Source of the DNA: an uncultured Alphaproteobacteria bacterium
Lineage (GTDB): Bacteria; Pseudomonadota; Alphaproteobacteria; HIMB59
DNA length: 64,000 bases
Direction of reading: 5' to 3'
Assembly: GCA_902530745.1 (NCBI GenBank)
Contig: CACABO010000002.1
Span: 98,695 to 162,694, forward strand
The notes under the pieces were generated by a model. That model worked only from the letters and a program-made list of their open reading frames with translations. It was not told the DNA's origin and searched no databases. A program made the translations under genes and the position numbers. Shown piece by piece: positions 53,656-62,422 of the stretch. Every line of letters starts with the position of its first letter. Positions within the stretch are counted from its first letter, which is position 1.

Positions 53656-54687
53656 TTGGCTTCTTCTAAAAAACCTAAAATTGCTGTTGTCGGAGCAACT
53701 GGAAATGTTGGTAGAGAGGTTTTAGATATTATCGATGAAAAAGAAATTCAATATTCTGATTTAATCGCTTTAGCTTCTTCTCGTTCAAAAGGAAGTACGA
53801 TTGATTACGGAGAAAACAAGTCTGTTGTAGTAGCAGATTTAGCTGAATATGATTTTTCTGATACTGACATAGCTATTTTTTCACCAGGTGCGAAAGTTTC
53901 AAGTGAGTTTGCTCCTAAAGCAGCCAAGCAAGGTTGTATAGTAATTGACAATACTTCTCATTTTCGAACAGATCCAGATGTACCATTAGTAGTCGCTGAG
54001 GTTAATCCTGAGGCGCTAAAAGACTTTAGAAAAAAGAATATCATTTCTAATCCTAATTGTTCAACTATGGGGATGCTAGTTGCGGTTAAACCTTTGCATG
54101 ATCATTTCAAAGTTAAAAGAATTGTCGTCTCAACTTATCAATCAGTATCTGGTGCAGGTAAAGAGGCTGCAGATGAATTATTCAATCAAACTAAATCAAT
54201 CTATGCTAATGAAGCAGTAGTGAAAGAAAAATTTACCAAACAAATTGCTTTTAATGTTATCCCGCATATAGATGTTTTCTTAGAGGATGGTCAAACCAAA
54301 GAAGAGTGGAAAATGTACAATGAGACAAAAAAAATTCTTGATCAAAACATTGAACTAACTGCAACTTGTGTTCGTGTACCAGTATTTATATCTCATTCAC
54401 TAGCTGTAAACATCGAGTTTGAAAAGCCTTATGATGAGGACCAAATAAGAGAGATTTTTAAGAAATCCCCTGGTCTGAAAATGATCGATTACCGTGCTGA
54501 TGAGGGGTACGTAACTCCGATTGAATCTGCAGGCTTAGACCCTGTTTACGTTAGCAGAATTAGAAGAGACCCTACTATTCAAAATGGTCTTAATTTCTGG
54601 TGCGTGTCTGATAATTTAAGAAAGGGAGCGGCTTTAAACACCGTGCAAATAGCAGAAATCTTGATCAAAGATTATTTAAGCTCTTAG
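53656..54687 (+). CDS. asd: Aspartate-semialdehyde dehydrogenase
   Basis: 343 aa, TTG start. NADP motif VVGATGNVGREVLDII, catalytic cysteine in NPNCSTMGM, substrate segment TYQSVSGAGKEAADEL, and RVPVFISHSLAVNIEFEKP. Supplies semialdehyde for lysine/DAP, threonine and methionine. The leuB-asd order is common in alphaproteobacteria. Its 3' end overlaps the convergent pdxY by 23 bases. Confidence 0.97.
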   Translation: MASSKKPKIAVVGATGNVGREVLDIIDEKEIQYSDLIALASSRSKGSTIDYGENKSVVVADLAEYDFSDTDIAIFSPGAKVSSEFAPKAAKQGCIVIDNTSHFRTDPDVPLVVAEVNPEALKDFRKKNIISNPNCSTMGMLVAVKPLHDHFKVKRIVVSTYQSVSGAGKEAADELFNQTKSIYANEAVVKEKFTKQIAFNVIPHIDVFLEDGQTKEEWKMYNETKKILDQNIELTATCVRVPVFISHSLAVNIEFEKPYDEDQIREIFKKSPGLKMIDYRADEGYVTPIESAGLDPVYVSRIRRDPTIQNGLNFWCVSDNLRKGAALNTVQIAEILIKDYLSS

Positions 54688-55465
54688 CTTTAAATCTTTT
54701 TTTTCTTTTTTTAGAACGTATTTTATTTTTTAGCAAAATATCATAAATATCATTCGTAACATTTTCTAGTATTTCTCTTGTTGTATTTTTTTTATAGATA
54801 TAGTGAGCATACAAAGCTGTAGATTGGTCGCCAGCTCCATGAAATCTTTCTTTAAAATTTATGTAAGGTGTTTCTATGACAAAAATCTCTCTTTTGTTAC
54901 AAATAATATTTAATATTTTTTTATTTTTTGGAATACTTCTTATTAATACTTGACAATTAAACTTCCTCGTAAATGATTTGAGATCGGTTATGATCTCGCT
55001 AATACTATAGTTTTTTACACCTTTATTATTTAAGTATGACCATTCAAAAAAATTTGCTGATATATATTTAACTTTTGTAATTACTTTTTTAAAAAAATTT
55101 GCAACGTCTTTTTCTACATATAGACCTATTCCTATATCTCCCATTACAGGGTCTAAAACAATTCTATTTTGTTTATTAATAATTTTACCTATCGATTTTG
55201 AAATCTTTGAGTTGGGTGTGTAGCCAATAATTGTTAAATCATTTGAGCTTAATTTATATGTTTTCCTGACTTTATTAAAAATTACCCACGGATTTAAACT
55301 GTTGTTATTGATTTGAAGGGTGCCCTTTACAGCTTTATGAGATGTTAAAATTACAGTTGGTATCTCATAAATGTTATAACCTTTGTCACTCAAGATTGAT
55401 CGAGCGGCATGATTTCCAACTTTATCATTTAAGACAGTAGACTGAATACTAACTATATTCCTCAT
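54665..55465 (-). CDS. pdxY: Pyridoxal kinase
   Basis: 266 aa ribokinase-fold enzyme. IVSIQSTVLNDKVGNHAA is the PdxY/PdxK N-terminus; NRIVLDPVMGDIGIGLYV and the ATP/anion-hole motif RFHGAGDQSTALYAHYI are intact. It phosphorylates pyridoxal to PLP for the salvage pathway. The C-terminal ~18 residues are strongly basic (RSKKRKKRFKAKS) and overlap asd. Distinct from the ThiD group by the N-terminal motif. Confidence 0.88.
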   Translation of the reverse strand: MRNIVSIQSTVLNDKVGNHAARSILSDKGYNIYEIPTVILTSHKAVKGTLQINNNSLNPWVIFNKVRKTYKLSSNDLTIIGYTPNSKISKSIGKIINKQNRIVLDPVMGDIGIGLYVEKDVANFFKKVITKVKYISANFFEWSYLNNKGVKNYSISEIITDLKSFTRKFNCQVLIRSIPKNKKILNIICNKREIFVIETPYINFKERFHGAGDQSTALYAHYIYKKNTTREILENVTNDIYDILLKNKIRSKKRKKRFKAKSLNNL

Positions 55466-55555
55466 ATTTTAAGTATCTATTTCTTCAAAGGTTGTCATTG
55501 TTTCCACAATAATATAAAAAATACGCATTAAGAATTTTAATTAAAGGAAATAAAT

Positions 55556-56149
55556 ATGACTTTTGAATTACCAAGCTTACCTTATGCAAATGATGCTTTA
55601 GCTCCATATATGTCATCAGAAACTCTTGATTTCCATCATGGCAAACATCATCAAACATATGTAACAAATTTAAATAATCTCGTTAAAGACACTGATATGA
55701 AAGACTCTTCTCTTGAGGATATAGTTGTAAAATCAAGTAAAGACTCATCGATGGCAGGAATTTTTAATAATGCAGGTCAACATTGGAACCATATTTTATT
55801 TTGGCAATGTATGAAACCCAATGGGGGAGGCTCCATGCCGTCCGAATTGGAGAGTAGAATTACATCAGACCTAGGAGGGATTGATCAATTCAAAGAAGCT
55901 TTTATTCAGGCAGGAATAACTCAATTTGGTTCTGGATGGGCTTGGCTTGCCATCGATAATGGTAAATTAGTGGTCACAAAGTCACCTAATGCCTCTAATC
56001 CTCTAGTTGATGGAATGAAGCCAATACTGGGATGTGACGTATGGGAACACTCTTATTATATAGATTATAGAAACAAACGACCTGATTATTTAAAAGCTTT
56101 TTTAGATAGTCTAGTAAACTGGGAATTTGTTGCTTCTCAATTAGATTAA
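55556..56149 (+). CDS. sodB: Iron-type superoxide dismutase
   Basis: 197 aa. Metal ligands are in FHHGKHHQTYV, FNNAGQHWNHILFW and GCDVWEHSYYIDYRNKRPDYL; the sequence AGITQFGSGWAWL and the length suit the Fe/Mn-SOD family, iron type by overall similarity. Cytosolic; AAAGGA Shine-Dalgarno ahead of ATG. A bidirectional-looking terminator follows. Confidence 0.95.
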   Translation: MTFELPSLPYANDALAPYMSSETLDFHHGKHHQTYVTNLNNLVKDTDMKDSSLEDIVVKSSKDSSMAGIFNNAGQHWNHILFWQCMKPNGGGSMPSELESRITSDLGGIDQFKEAFIQAGITQFGSGWAWLAIDNGKLVVTKSPNASNPLVDGMKPILGCDVWEHSYYIDYRNKRPDYLKAFLDSLVNWEFVASQLD

Positions 56150-56153
56150 ATAT

Positions 56154-56181
56154 TAGGGCTGCTTATAAAAAAACAGCCCTA
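56154..56181 (+). terminator. Terminator between convergent sodB and hsp20
   Basis: TAGGGCTG / CAGCCCTA 8-bp stem, 12-base loop, then TTATTTTATTT on the plus strand. It lies between two convergent stops and may serve both directions. Confidence 0.75.
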
Positions 56182-56190
56182 TTATTTTAT

Positions 56191-56640
56191 TTAAGCTGAT
56201 AAAAGTTTAGAATTCGTATTAACTTTTATTTTTCTGGGTTTTTGGTGTTCAGGTATTTCTCTTTCAAGATTTATACTTAACAGACCATTATTTAAATCAG
56301 CCTCAATAACTTTTACAGTATCAGCTAACTCAAACTTTCTCTCAAAATTTCTGTTTGCAATTCCTCGATAAAGATATTCTGATTTATTCATAGTTTTATC
56401 TTCACCCATTTCACCTTTAACAGTTAAAAGATTACCCTCTTGGGATATATCTATTTGGTCCTCACCAAAACCGGCGATTGCCATGGTAATTTGGTAAATA
56501 TTTTTGTCATGTTTGACGATATTATAAGGTGGATAAGAAGCACCTTTATTGTTCGTAGAAAAGACGGTATCAAAGAGTTTATCAAACTCATCGAAACCAA
56601 CCGATGATCTCCATAGAGGAGATAAGTCAAATGTAGTCAT
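56191..56640 (-). CDS. Small heat-shock protein (Hsp20/IbpA family)
   Basis: 149 aa alpha-crystallin-type holdase. N-terminus FDLSPLWRSSVGFDEFDKLFDTV and the crystallin core (YPPYNIVKHDKNIYQITMAIAGFGEDQIDI, YLYRGIANRNFERKFELADTV, LLSINLEREIPEHQKPRKI) are those of IbpA. It binds unfolding proteins without ATP. AAGGAGG lies six bases before ATG. The region upstream carries an RpoH-type promoter and a start-site hairpin (separate entries). Confidence 0.94.
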   Translation of the reverse strand: MTTFDLSPLWRSSVGFDEFDKLFDTVFSTNNKGASYPPYNIVKHDKNIYQITMAIAGFGEDQIDISQEGNLLTVKGEMGEDKTMNKSEYLYRGIANRNFERKFELADTVKVIEADLNNGLLSINLEREIPEHQKPRKIKVNTNSKLLSA

Positions 56641-56671
56641 AATTAACCTCCTTAAGCATTAATTGTTAATT
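56641..56671 (-). promoter_or_regulatory. AU-rich hairpin masking the hsp20 ribosome-binding site
   Basis: On the minus strand AATTAAC pairs with GTTAATT just before the ATG, enclosing AAGGAG in the 17-base loop region and pairing its last G. A weak AU stem at a heat-shock start site could act as an RNA thermometer; this is inference from base pairing alone. Confidence 0.35.
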
Positions 56672-56729
56672 GCAGTTTTTAAACCTGCGTTAATAAAGAA
56701 ACTCCAAATGGCAATTTCTCTTACTATTA

Positions 56730-56757
56730 ATTTGGGATTTCAATTGTGAATTTCAAG
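56730..56757 (-). promoter_or_regulatory. Heat-shock sigma factor (RpoH) promoter of hsp20
   Basis: On the minus strand CTTGAAA (56757-56751), 14-base spacer, CCCAAAT (56736-56730). This fits the known RpoH consensus CTTGAAA-N11-16-CCCATnT closely and points at the hsp20 gene, about 90 bases downstream. Confidence 0.75.
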
Positions 56758-56806
56758 ACTTTCAAATTGACTGTTGGATCATTTTTTTAGATGATAGGCA
56801 CCTTTA

Positions 56807-57778
56807 ATGTATTCAATTGTTGCAAATAAGCCAGGTGATACAAGCGTTCTTCAAAGGAAAAGTATTGATCTAACTGACCTTAAATCGAATGAAGTTTTGA
56901 TTAAAAATAGAGCAATTGGAGTAAATTTCATCGATATTTATTTTAGAGCAGGGTTATATCCTTGGCCTGTTGACAAAGATCTTGTTTTAGGTTCTGAAGG
57001 TGCAGGCGAGGTTGAAGCTATAGGCTCTAATGTTACAAAGTTTAAAATAGGGGATCGCGTAGCATATGCGCAACCTAATAATGCATACGCAACACATAGA
57101 ATAATATTAGAGGATCTCGTAGTTTCTATCCCAGATAGCATATCTTTCGATCAAGCAGCCGCATCAATTCTTAAAGGACTTACAGTAAAGTATCTTGTTT
57201 GTGACAGTTATAACTTACAAAGTAATCATGAGGTATTATTTCATGCTGCGGCTGGAGGCGTAGGATTAATCGCAGGCCAATGGATAAAAGATATTGGTGC
57301 AAAATTAATAGGAACAGCTGGTAATTCAGATAAATGTGAGTTAGCAAAGCAAAGAGGCTTTGACGAGGTTATAAACTACTCTGAAAATAATTTTTTAGAT
57401 GAAGTATTAAAAATCACAAATAACAAAGGTCTTGACGTGGTTTATGATAGTGTTGGTAAAGACACAATGTTTCAATCATTTAAATGTTTAAAAAAACATG
57501 GGATGTTAGTTAGCTTTGGTCAATCATCTGGACCATATAAAGACATTCAAATGACAGATCTAGCATTTGGTTCTTTTTATTTAACTCGACCTACACTATT
57601 CCATTTTTACGCTAATAGAGAGTGGCTTGAAATTGCAAGCCATAAATTATTTGAGATGATTGTAAAAGATAAAATTAAATTGGATAAAATTACAAAATAT
57701 GATCTTGATAATGTTGCTGACGCTCACACAGATATCGAAAATAGAAAGACTACGGGATCTATTGTCCTAAAGATTTAA
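56807..57778 (+). CDS. qor: NADPH:quinone oxidoreductase (zinc-free MDR family)
   Basis: 323 aa. VNFIDIYFRAGLYPWP, GSEGAGEVEAIG, HAAAGGVGLIAGQWI (Rossmann motif AxxGGVG) and GLDVVYDSVGKDT are QOR family marks; no structural zinc cysteines are seen. Reduces quinones by one electron with NADPH. Cytosolic. The 3' end overlaps the convergent aminotransferase by 20 bases. Confidence 0.9.
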   Translation: MYSIVANKPGDTSVLQRKSIDLTDLKSNEVLIKNRAIGVNFIDIYFRAGLYPWPVDKDLVLGSEGAGEVEAIGSNVTKFKIGDRVAYAQPNNAYATHRIILEDLVVSIPDSISFDQAAASILKGLTVKYLVCDSYNLQSNHEVLFHAAAGGVGLIAGQWIKDIGAKLIGTAGNSDKCELAKQRGFDEVINYSENNFLDEVLKITNNKGLDVVYDSVGKDTMFQSFKCLKKHGMLVSFGQSSGPYKDIQMTDLAFGSFYLTRPTLFHFYANREWLEIASHKLFEMIVKDKIKLDKITKYDLDNVADAHTDIENRKTTGSIVLKI

Positions 57779-59108
57779 CTTCACTAAATACTTCTTTAAG
57801 AGTTTTCTCTAGAGTATCAAATATTATACCCATCTCCTCCTCTGATGTTATAAAAGGGGGACACAACACAATTGATGGGCCAAGAGGTCTACATATCAAA
57901 CCATTTTCAATACACTTATTAGCAACACGCTCGCCAATGGATATCGAACCATCGAAGGGTAGTTTATTTTTTCTATCTTGAACCATCTCTAAAGCACCCA
58001 TAAGTCCAATGCCGCGAGACTCACCTATAAACTCTAAATCTTCAAAGTTCTTTAAACCTCCCATAAAAATTGGCTCAAGATGTCTAACATTTTCAATCAT
58101 TTTCTCATTAATTATAATATCAATTGCTTCTAGTGCTAGGGCGCAACCTACAGGGTGTCCACCAGCTGTGAAGCCATGAAAAAATTCCTCTGCCTCATAA
58201 GAGGCCTCCATCATTTCTTTTGTCATTTTTTCTCCCAAAATAACTGCACCAAGTGGAAAGAAACCTGATGTTATACATTTAGAGGCAATAATAATATCGG
58301 GATCAATATCGTATGTTTGAGATCCCCATAAGTTACCAGTTCTACCAAAACCACAAATTACCTCATCAGCAATAAATGGAATATTGTATTTTTTTAAAAT
58401 TTTTTGAACTATCTCAAAATATCCTTTTGAGGGAGGGATCACACCACCTGCCCCCATAACAGGTTCTGCAAAAAAACCTGCAATGGTGTCAGGTCCCTCT
58501 TTTAAAATCAAATTTTCTAAATCTTCACCCATTCTTTTTGTAAACATTTCCTCACTCTCTTTTTCTAAGCCATATTTCCAATAATGAGGACAAGCTGAAT
58601 GTAAAAAACCATCTAAGGGTAATCCAAATTCACTATTGTATGGTTTTCCTGTCATCGAAGCAGAAACAGCCGTTACACCATGATATGAATTTATTCGAGT
58701 AATTATTTTCCTTCGATTGGGATGCCCTTTTCTTTTATTAATAAACCATAATAATTTTACAGTAGTGTCATTAGCTTCAGATCCTGAGTTTGTAAAAAAA
58801 ACTTTACCATCCGTGAAAGGAGATATTTCAATTAACTTATCTGCAAGTTCTACAGCTGGTTCAGATATTCTTCCAAAAAAAGCGTGGTAACCAGAAAATT
58901 TTTCATATTGTTTTTTTGCTGTTTCAACCATTCTGGGATGATCGAAACCAACCACAGAATTCCATAATCCTGAATTGGCATCTAAATATTTTTTTCCATC
59001 TTGATCGTAAACATATATTCCCTTCGCTTGGTTTAAAACAATAGGACCAAGTACATTTAAATTTTTAAGATCGGTAAAACCATGCAAAACTTTATCTGTA
59101 TTAATCAT
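57759..59108 (-). CDS. Class III PLP-dependent aminotransferase (omega-amino acid:pyruvate type)
   Basis: 449 aa. GSEANDTTVKLLWFINKRKGHPNRR, INSYHGVTAVSASMTG, the PLP aspartate motif IADEVICGFGRTG and the Schiff-base lysine in IIASKCITSGFFPLGAV are all intact, and the C-terminus GLICRPLGPSIVLCPPFITSEEE is typical of omega-amino-acid/taurine/beta-alanine:pyruvate aminotransferases. The amine donor cannot be fixed from sequence. Its ATG directly follows the stop of a 41-codon membrane-peptide gene. Confidence 0.92.
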   Translation of the reverse strand: MINTDKVLHGFTDLKNLNVLGPIVLNQAKGIYVYDQDGKKYLDANSGLWNSVVGFDHPRMVETAKKQYEKFSGYHAFFGRISEPAVELADKLIEISPFTDGKVFFTNSGSEANDTTVKLLWFINKRKGHPNRRKIITRINSYHGVTAVSASMTGKPYNSEFGLPLDGFLHSACPHYWKYGLEKESEEMFTKRMGEDLENLILKEGPDTIAGFFAEPVMGAGGVIPPSKGYFEIVQKILKKYNIPFIADEVICGFGRTGNLWGSQTYDIDPDIIIASKCITSGFFPLGAVILGEKMTKEMMEASYEAEEFFHGFTAGGHPVGCALALEAIDIIINEKMIENVRHLEPIFMGGLKNFEDLEFIGESRGIGLMGALEMVQDRKNKLPFDGSISIGERVANKCIENGLICRPLGPSIVLCPPFITSEEEMGIIFDTLEKTLKEVFSEVKSLGQ

Positions 59109-59234
59109 TTAATCTACAACCTCATATAAACTTTCTAAAATTGGAATATTTCTAAATGGAATATCCACTAATCCTGTATCAGCAAGAAAATATCCAATAA
59201 AAAAGAAGAGTATCATGAAAATTAACTTCAACAT
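59109..59234 (-). CDS. Small membrane peptide ORF directly upstream of the aminotransferase
   Basis: 41 codons, absent from the ORF track because of length: a hydrophobic N-terminal helix (MLKLIFMILFFFIGYFLA) followed by DTGLVDIPFRNIPILESLYE. Its stop codon abuts the aminotransferase ATG with no gap, an arrangement usual for coupled genes. The Shine-Dalgarno is weak (AAAG). It is not recognised; it could be a real single-pass microprotein or chance. Confidence 0.5.
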   Translation of the reverse strand: MLKLIFMILFFFIGYFLADTGLVDIPFRNIPILESLYEVVD

Positions 59235-59257
59235 CTTTAAAAAAGATAATATAGAAA

Positions 59258-59372
59258 TCAAAAAAGGGTTAGAACAATTTGTCCTAACCCTTTAAGAAAG
59301 AAGTGGCCCACTAAGAAAAAAGCCGCTTCTATAAGGCTGTAAAAAGAGATTAATCTCTTATTTTTGATTATA
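59258..59372 (+). ncRNA. Possible structured RNA or terminator cluster
   Basis: Three hairpins in ~110 bases without an ORF: AAAGGGTTAG / CTAACCCTTT (59263-59293), AGAAGTGGC / GCCGCTTCT (59299-59330, one G-T pair), and the palindrome AAGAGATTAATCTCTT (59344-59359) followed by ATTTTTGATT. On the plus strand this looks like a small RNA with a terminator; on the minus strand the T runs could instead make it the leader of the small ORF and aminotransferase. Within the 59235-59466 gap nothing else was seen. No known RNA family recognised. Confidence 0.3.
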
Positions 59373-59466
59373 ATTAGGGGTAAAAATAACTTCAAGAAAA
59401 TTGAAATAACCACAATATATAGAATAAATTAGATCTATATGCTACTAAACTTAGTTAAATCAGAAA

Positions 59467-60957
59467 ATGAGTATCTTTAGATTCCTAGATAATATTCCAA
59501 CTGTTCTTTTCACAATCATTTGGATTGTATTACTCGGTGCAATAACTTTAGGTGCACCATATATTTCTATTGAAGACATAAAAATTCTTATCACAATTAA
59601 AGATAATGAATTAGTTTCAAATTTTTCAGAGTTTTTCAATCCACATTTGATATTTCTAAATATCGCATCAAAGCTCACAAATTTTTTTGGTTTTAACAAT
59701 TACTTTCTATTTAGACTACCAAATTTTATATACTTAGGATTATTAATTTTTGTCTCATATAAAATTATTAAATTAAAATTTTATGACCTCAATTATTTAA
59801 TGCCTCTTACAGCAGTGATGTTGAGTGGCACAATTTTAATTTCAATGACAACCATTGATAGTTCTCTTATTTCAGGCTTGGTGACTTTATTAATATTCTA
59901 TTATTTACTAAAAATTTTCGATGATGAAAACTTCTATAATGTATTTTTTTTTATATTATTTAGTTTAATTGCATTAATTCTCAATAATTTCTATTTTGTT
60001 ATATTAATAACATTTTTGATATTCATAAAATTATTTAATTTAAAGCTAGAGAAAAAAAAACGTCTTAACTTAATTTCTTATCTAAGTTTTATTTATATAT
60101 CTTTTTTAGTTTTTCTGATTATTCAGGGTATTAATAAAACGGATTACTATTCCATCCTTAATTTCGATCCAAATATTTTATTAAAGAAACTTTCAAAGAG
60201 TGTTATTTTTTTACTACCTTTATTAAGTTTGCTAATTATTTCTATTTTTTATAATGGCATAAAAAGAATTAACTGGAATAAGGAATTGATTATATTCCTT
60301 TTTTCAATAATTCTTTGTTGGTTTATGTTTATTTTTTCTAATAAATTAAATATATCGATTTTAGTCTTTTTATTACCAATAATGTCTATTTATATTTTTA
60401 GAACACTAGAATTTGTTGAATTAAAATGGTCGAAAATAGTTTTAGTTACCCTTTTTTTTATACCTGCAGGCATAATTTATTTTGATACCTCCCTTTATCA
60501 CAGTACTTCAGAGATACCTCAGATAAATTATATTTTTTATTTAATGATAATTTTAGTATCATTAATTAATCCAGTTTTTTCTCTCCAAGGAAAATCCTTA
60601 ACTACAGTATATAAAACTATCTCATTTTCTTTGATTTTAGTTGTGTTTTTTACTTCAGTCTTTTTTTATTCACAGTATAAGAATAAAACATTGAGTCCCG
60701 TTATCTATGATACTTTAAAAAATGATTTAAATTGTGATATAAAAAAATCCGAATTTATATTGGAAGAAAATTATCCACTAGATTTAATGTTGTTTTTTAG
60801 TGACAAAGTGAAACCAGACTATTTTTCAGATTGCCAAATAGAATTCAAATTTAGTTCCCTTGATACAACGCCAATAGAAGATAGTGACTCAATAAATAAA
60901 ACCATACTCGATATGACAACAAAATCATTCATAAATATCAACTTTAATAAATTATGA
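59467..60957 (+). CDS. Polytopic membrane protein, possibly GT39/ArnT-like glycosyltransferase
   Basis: 496 aa with ~11-12 membrane segments. The N-terminal layout (first helix, then APYISIEDIKI with an acidic residue in the first periplasmic loop, then NYFLFRLPNFIYLGLLIF) resembles the PMT/ArnT superfamily, which moves lipid-linked sugars on the periplasmic face, and the C-terminal ~110 residues form a soluble domain (LSPVIYDTLKNDLNCD). Clear catalytic residues could not be assigned, so the call is tentative. The stop overlaps the PAP2 gene by 4 bases, suggesting joint lipid-linked envelope chemistry. Confidence 0.5.
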   Translation: MSIFRFLDNIPTVLFTIIWIVLLGAITLGAPYISIEDIKILITIKDNELVSNFSEFFNPHLIFLNIASKLTNFFGFNNYFLFRLPNFIYLGLLIFVSYKIIKLKFYDLNYLMPLTAVMLSGTILISMTTIDSSLISGLVTLLIFYYLLKIFDDENFYNVFFFILFSLIALILNNFYFVILITFLIFIKLFNLKLEKKKRLNLISYLSFIYISFLVFLIIQGINKTDYYSILNFDPNILLKKLSKSVIFLLPLLSLLIISIFYNGIKRINWNKELIIFLFSIILCWFMFIFSNKLNISILVFLLPIMSIYIFRTLEFVELKWSKIVLVTLFFIPAGIIYFDTSLYHSTSEIPQINYIFYLMIILVSLINPVFSLQGKSLTTVYKTISFSLILVVFFTSVFFYSQYKNKTLSPVIYDTLKNDLNCDIKKSEFILEENYPLDLMLFFSDKVKPDYFSDCQIEFKFSSLDTTPIEDSDSINKTILDMTTKSFININFNKL

Positions 60958-62390
60958 CTTTCTTCAATCAGTTAAACTCGCAAGAAAAAAGAATAAGTAT
61001 TTATCTGCTAATTGGAGCTTTTTTTTTCTTATTATTTGATTATTCAGTAGCTTCTTTTTTTGACAGTATTAATCATCAAACAAAGTCTCTTTTTGGAACA
61101 CTCACTCACTTTGGTGACTCTTTATATTTTTTTGTACCTACTATTTTAATCTGGGGCTTAATAAAAATTATCAAAAGTAAAAATCAGATTATGGAAACTG
61201 TAAGTGACATTAGTCTATTTATTTTTTTAAATATCTTATTAAGTGGCATAGTTACACAAATATTAAAACATATCTTTGGAAGACCACGGCCAGTCTTATA
61301 TAATGGCTTTGAATTAAAATCGTTAGATATAATACAATTTGACTCCAAATGGCATTCATTCCCATCAGGTCATACCGCAACTATTTTTGCTTTTATCTTT
61401 TGTATGATATTTCTCTTTCCGAAAATTAAAAATGCATTGATAACCATTGCAATTATAATTGCATCCACGAGAGTCATAGTCGGTGCTCACTTTATTAGTG
61501 ATATCTTTGGTGGCACGCTTGTTGCATATCTTTCAACAATATTTATTTCAAAAAAACTAGCAGATAAAAAAAAGCTATTTACATCAGAGAATGACAAATT
61601 AATCCCAAACAATAACGTTGAAATAATTTCAAGTAATATTTCCAATTTTTATACAAACATTTTCTCTCTTTACTTGAATTTTAATTTTTACTTTAAAACC
61701 CTAACCATAACCCTCCTACTCTCTATAGTATTTTTCATATTTCCCTCATTAGACATAACTGTTAGTGGCCTATTTTTTGGACAGGACGGTAAATTTATTG
61801 CTTCAGAGTCTGACTGGTTTATCTATTTTGTTCGTAAGATGTTGCTACCACTTATGGCTTTATTAGTTTTTTTTGTCCCCATAGCTGCTGTTTTCAAACA
61901 AATTTATTATAAAGAAAAAATTTTAAATGTTGCTGTTAGAGAATGGGTTTACTTGTTTTCTTGTCTTATTGTCGGAACAGGTATTGTTGTAAACTCTATT
62001 TTTAAAAATTTGTGGGGTCGTGCAAGGCCTAATGACACCATTCAATTTGGAGGAGAAGAGCCATTTACCATTCCATGGTTAAATGTTGATTATTGCAGTA
62101 CCAATTGTAGTTTCGTTTCAGGTGACGTGTCTTTTTTTACGTTATCTTTAGCTTTACTAATTATATTCAATAAAACTTCATGGAACACATTTGCATATGC
62201 CTCAATTCTTTTAATCTCATTATTAAGAATTATGGAGGGTGATCATTTTTTGAGTGATACGATTATGAGTTTTATAATCACATATGTAATAATTAAGGGG
62301 CTCAATGATATCTTTAAAAATTTTCCAGAGGATCTTAATTTAAATCAATTAAAAAAACCTTCTTGGCTGACTAAGAAAAAGTCTAATTAA
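60954..62390 (+). CDS. Tandem PAP2-family lipid phosphatase (two domains)
   Basis: 478 aa with two PAP2 modules. First module: KHIFGRPRP (KxxxxxxRP), SFPSGHTAT (PSGH) and STRVIVGAHFISD (SRxxxxxHxxxD), all catalytic residues present. Second module: KNLWGRARP, CSFVSGDVSFF and LRIMEGDHFLSD, in which the histidine of SGH is Asp and the first motif is otherwise kept. PAP2 phosphatases act on lipid phosphates such as undecaprenyl-PP, phosphatidylglycerol-P or lipid A. The fusion is unusual; substrate unknown. Preceded by the GT39-like gene with ATGA overlap. Confidence 0.88.
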   Translation: MTFFNQLNSQEKRISIYLLIGAFFFLLFDYSVASFFDSINHQTKSLFGTLTHFGDSLYFFVPTILIWGLIKIIKSKNQIMETVSDISLFIFLNILLSGIVTQILKHIFGRPRPVLYNGFELKSLDIIQFDSKWHSFPSGHTATIFAFIFCMIFLFPKIKNALITIAIIIASTRVIVGAHFISDIFGGTLVAYLSTIFISKKLADKKKLFTSENDKLIPNNNVEIISSNISNFYTNIFSLYLNFNFYFKTLTITLLLSIVFFIFPSLDITVSGLFFGQDGKFIASESDWFIYFVRKMLLPLMALLVFFVPIAAVFKQIYYKEKILNVAVREWVYLFSCLIVGTGIVVNSIFKNLWGRARPNDTIQFGGEEPFTIPWLNVDYCSTNCSFVSGDVSFFTLSLALLIIFNKTSWNTFAYASILLISLLRIMEGDHFLSDTIMSFIITYVIIKGLNDIFKNFPEDLNLNQLKKPSWLTKKKSN

Positions 62391-62422
62391 AAATACATAT
62401 AATTTTATATATATAGATTTTT

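Noticed and set aside
55485-55667. 60-aa minus-strand ORF over the sodB start
   Set aside because: Overlaps the sodB promoter and 5' coding region; no recognisable features.
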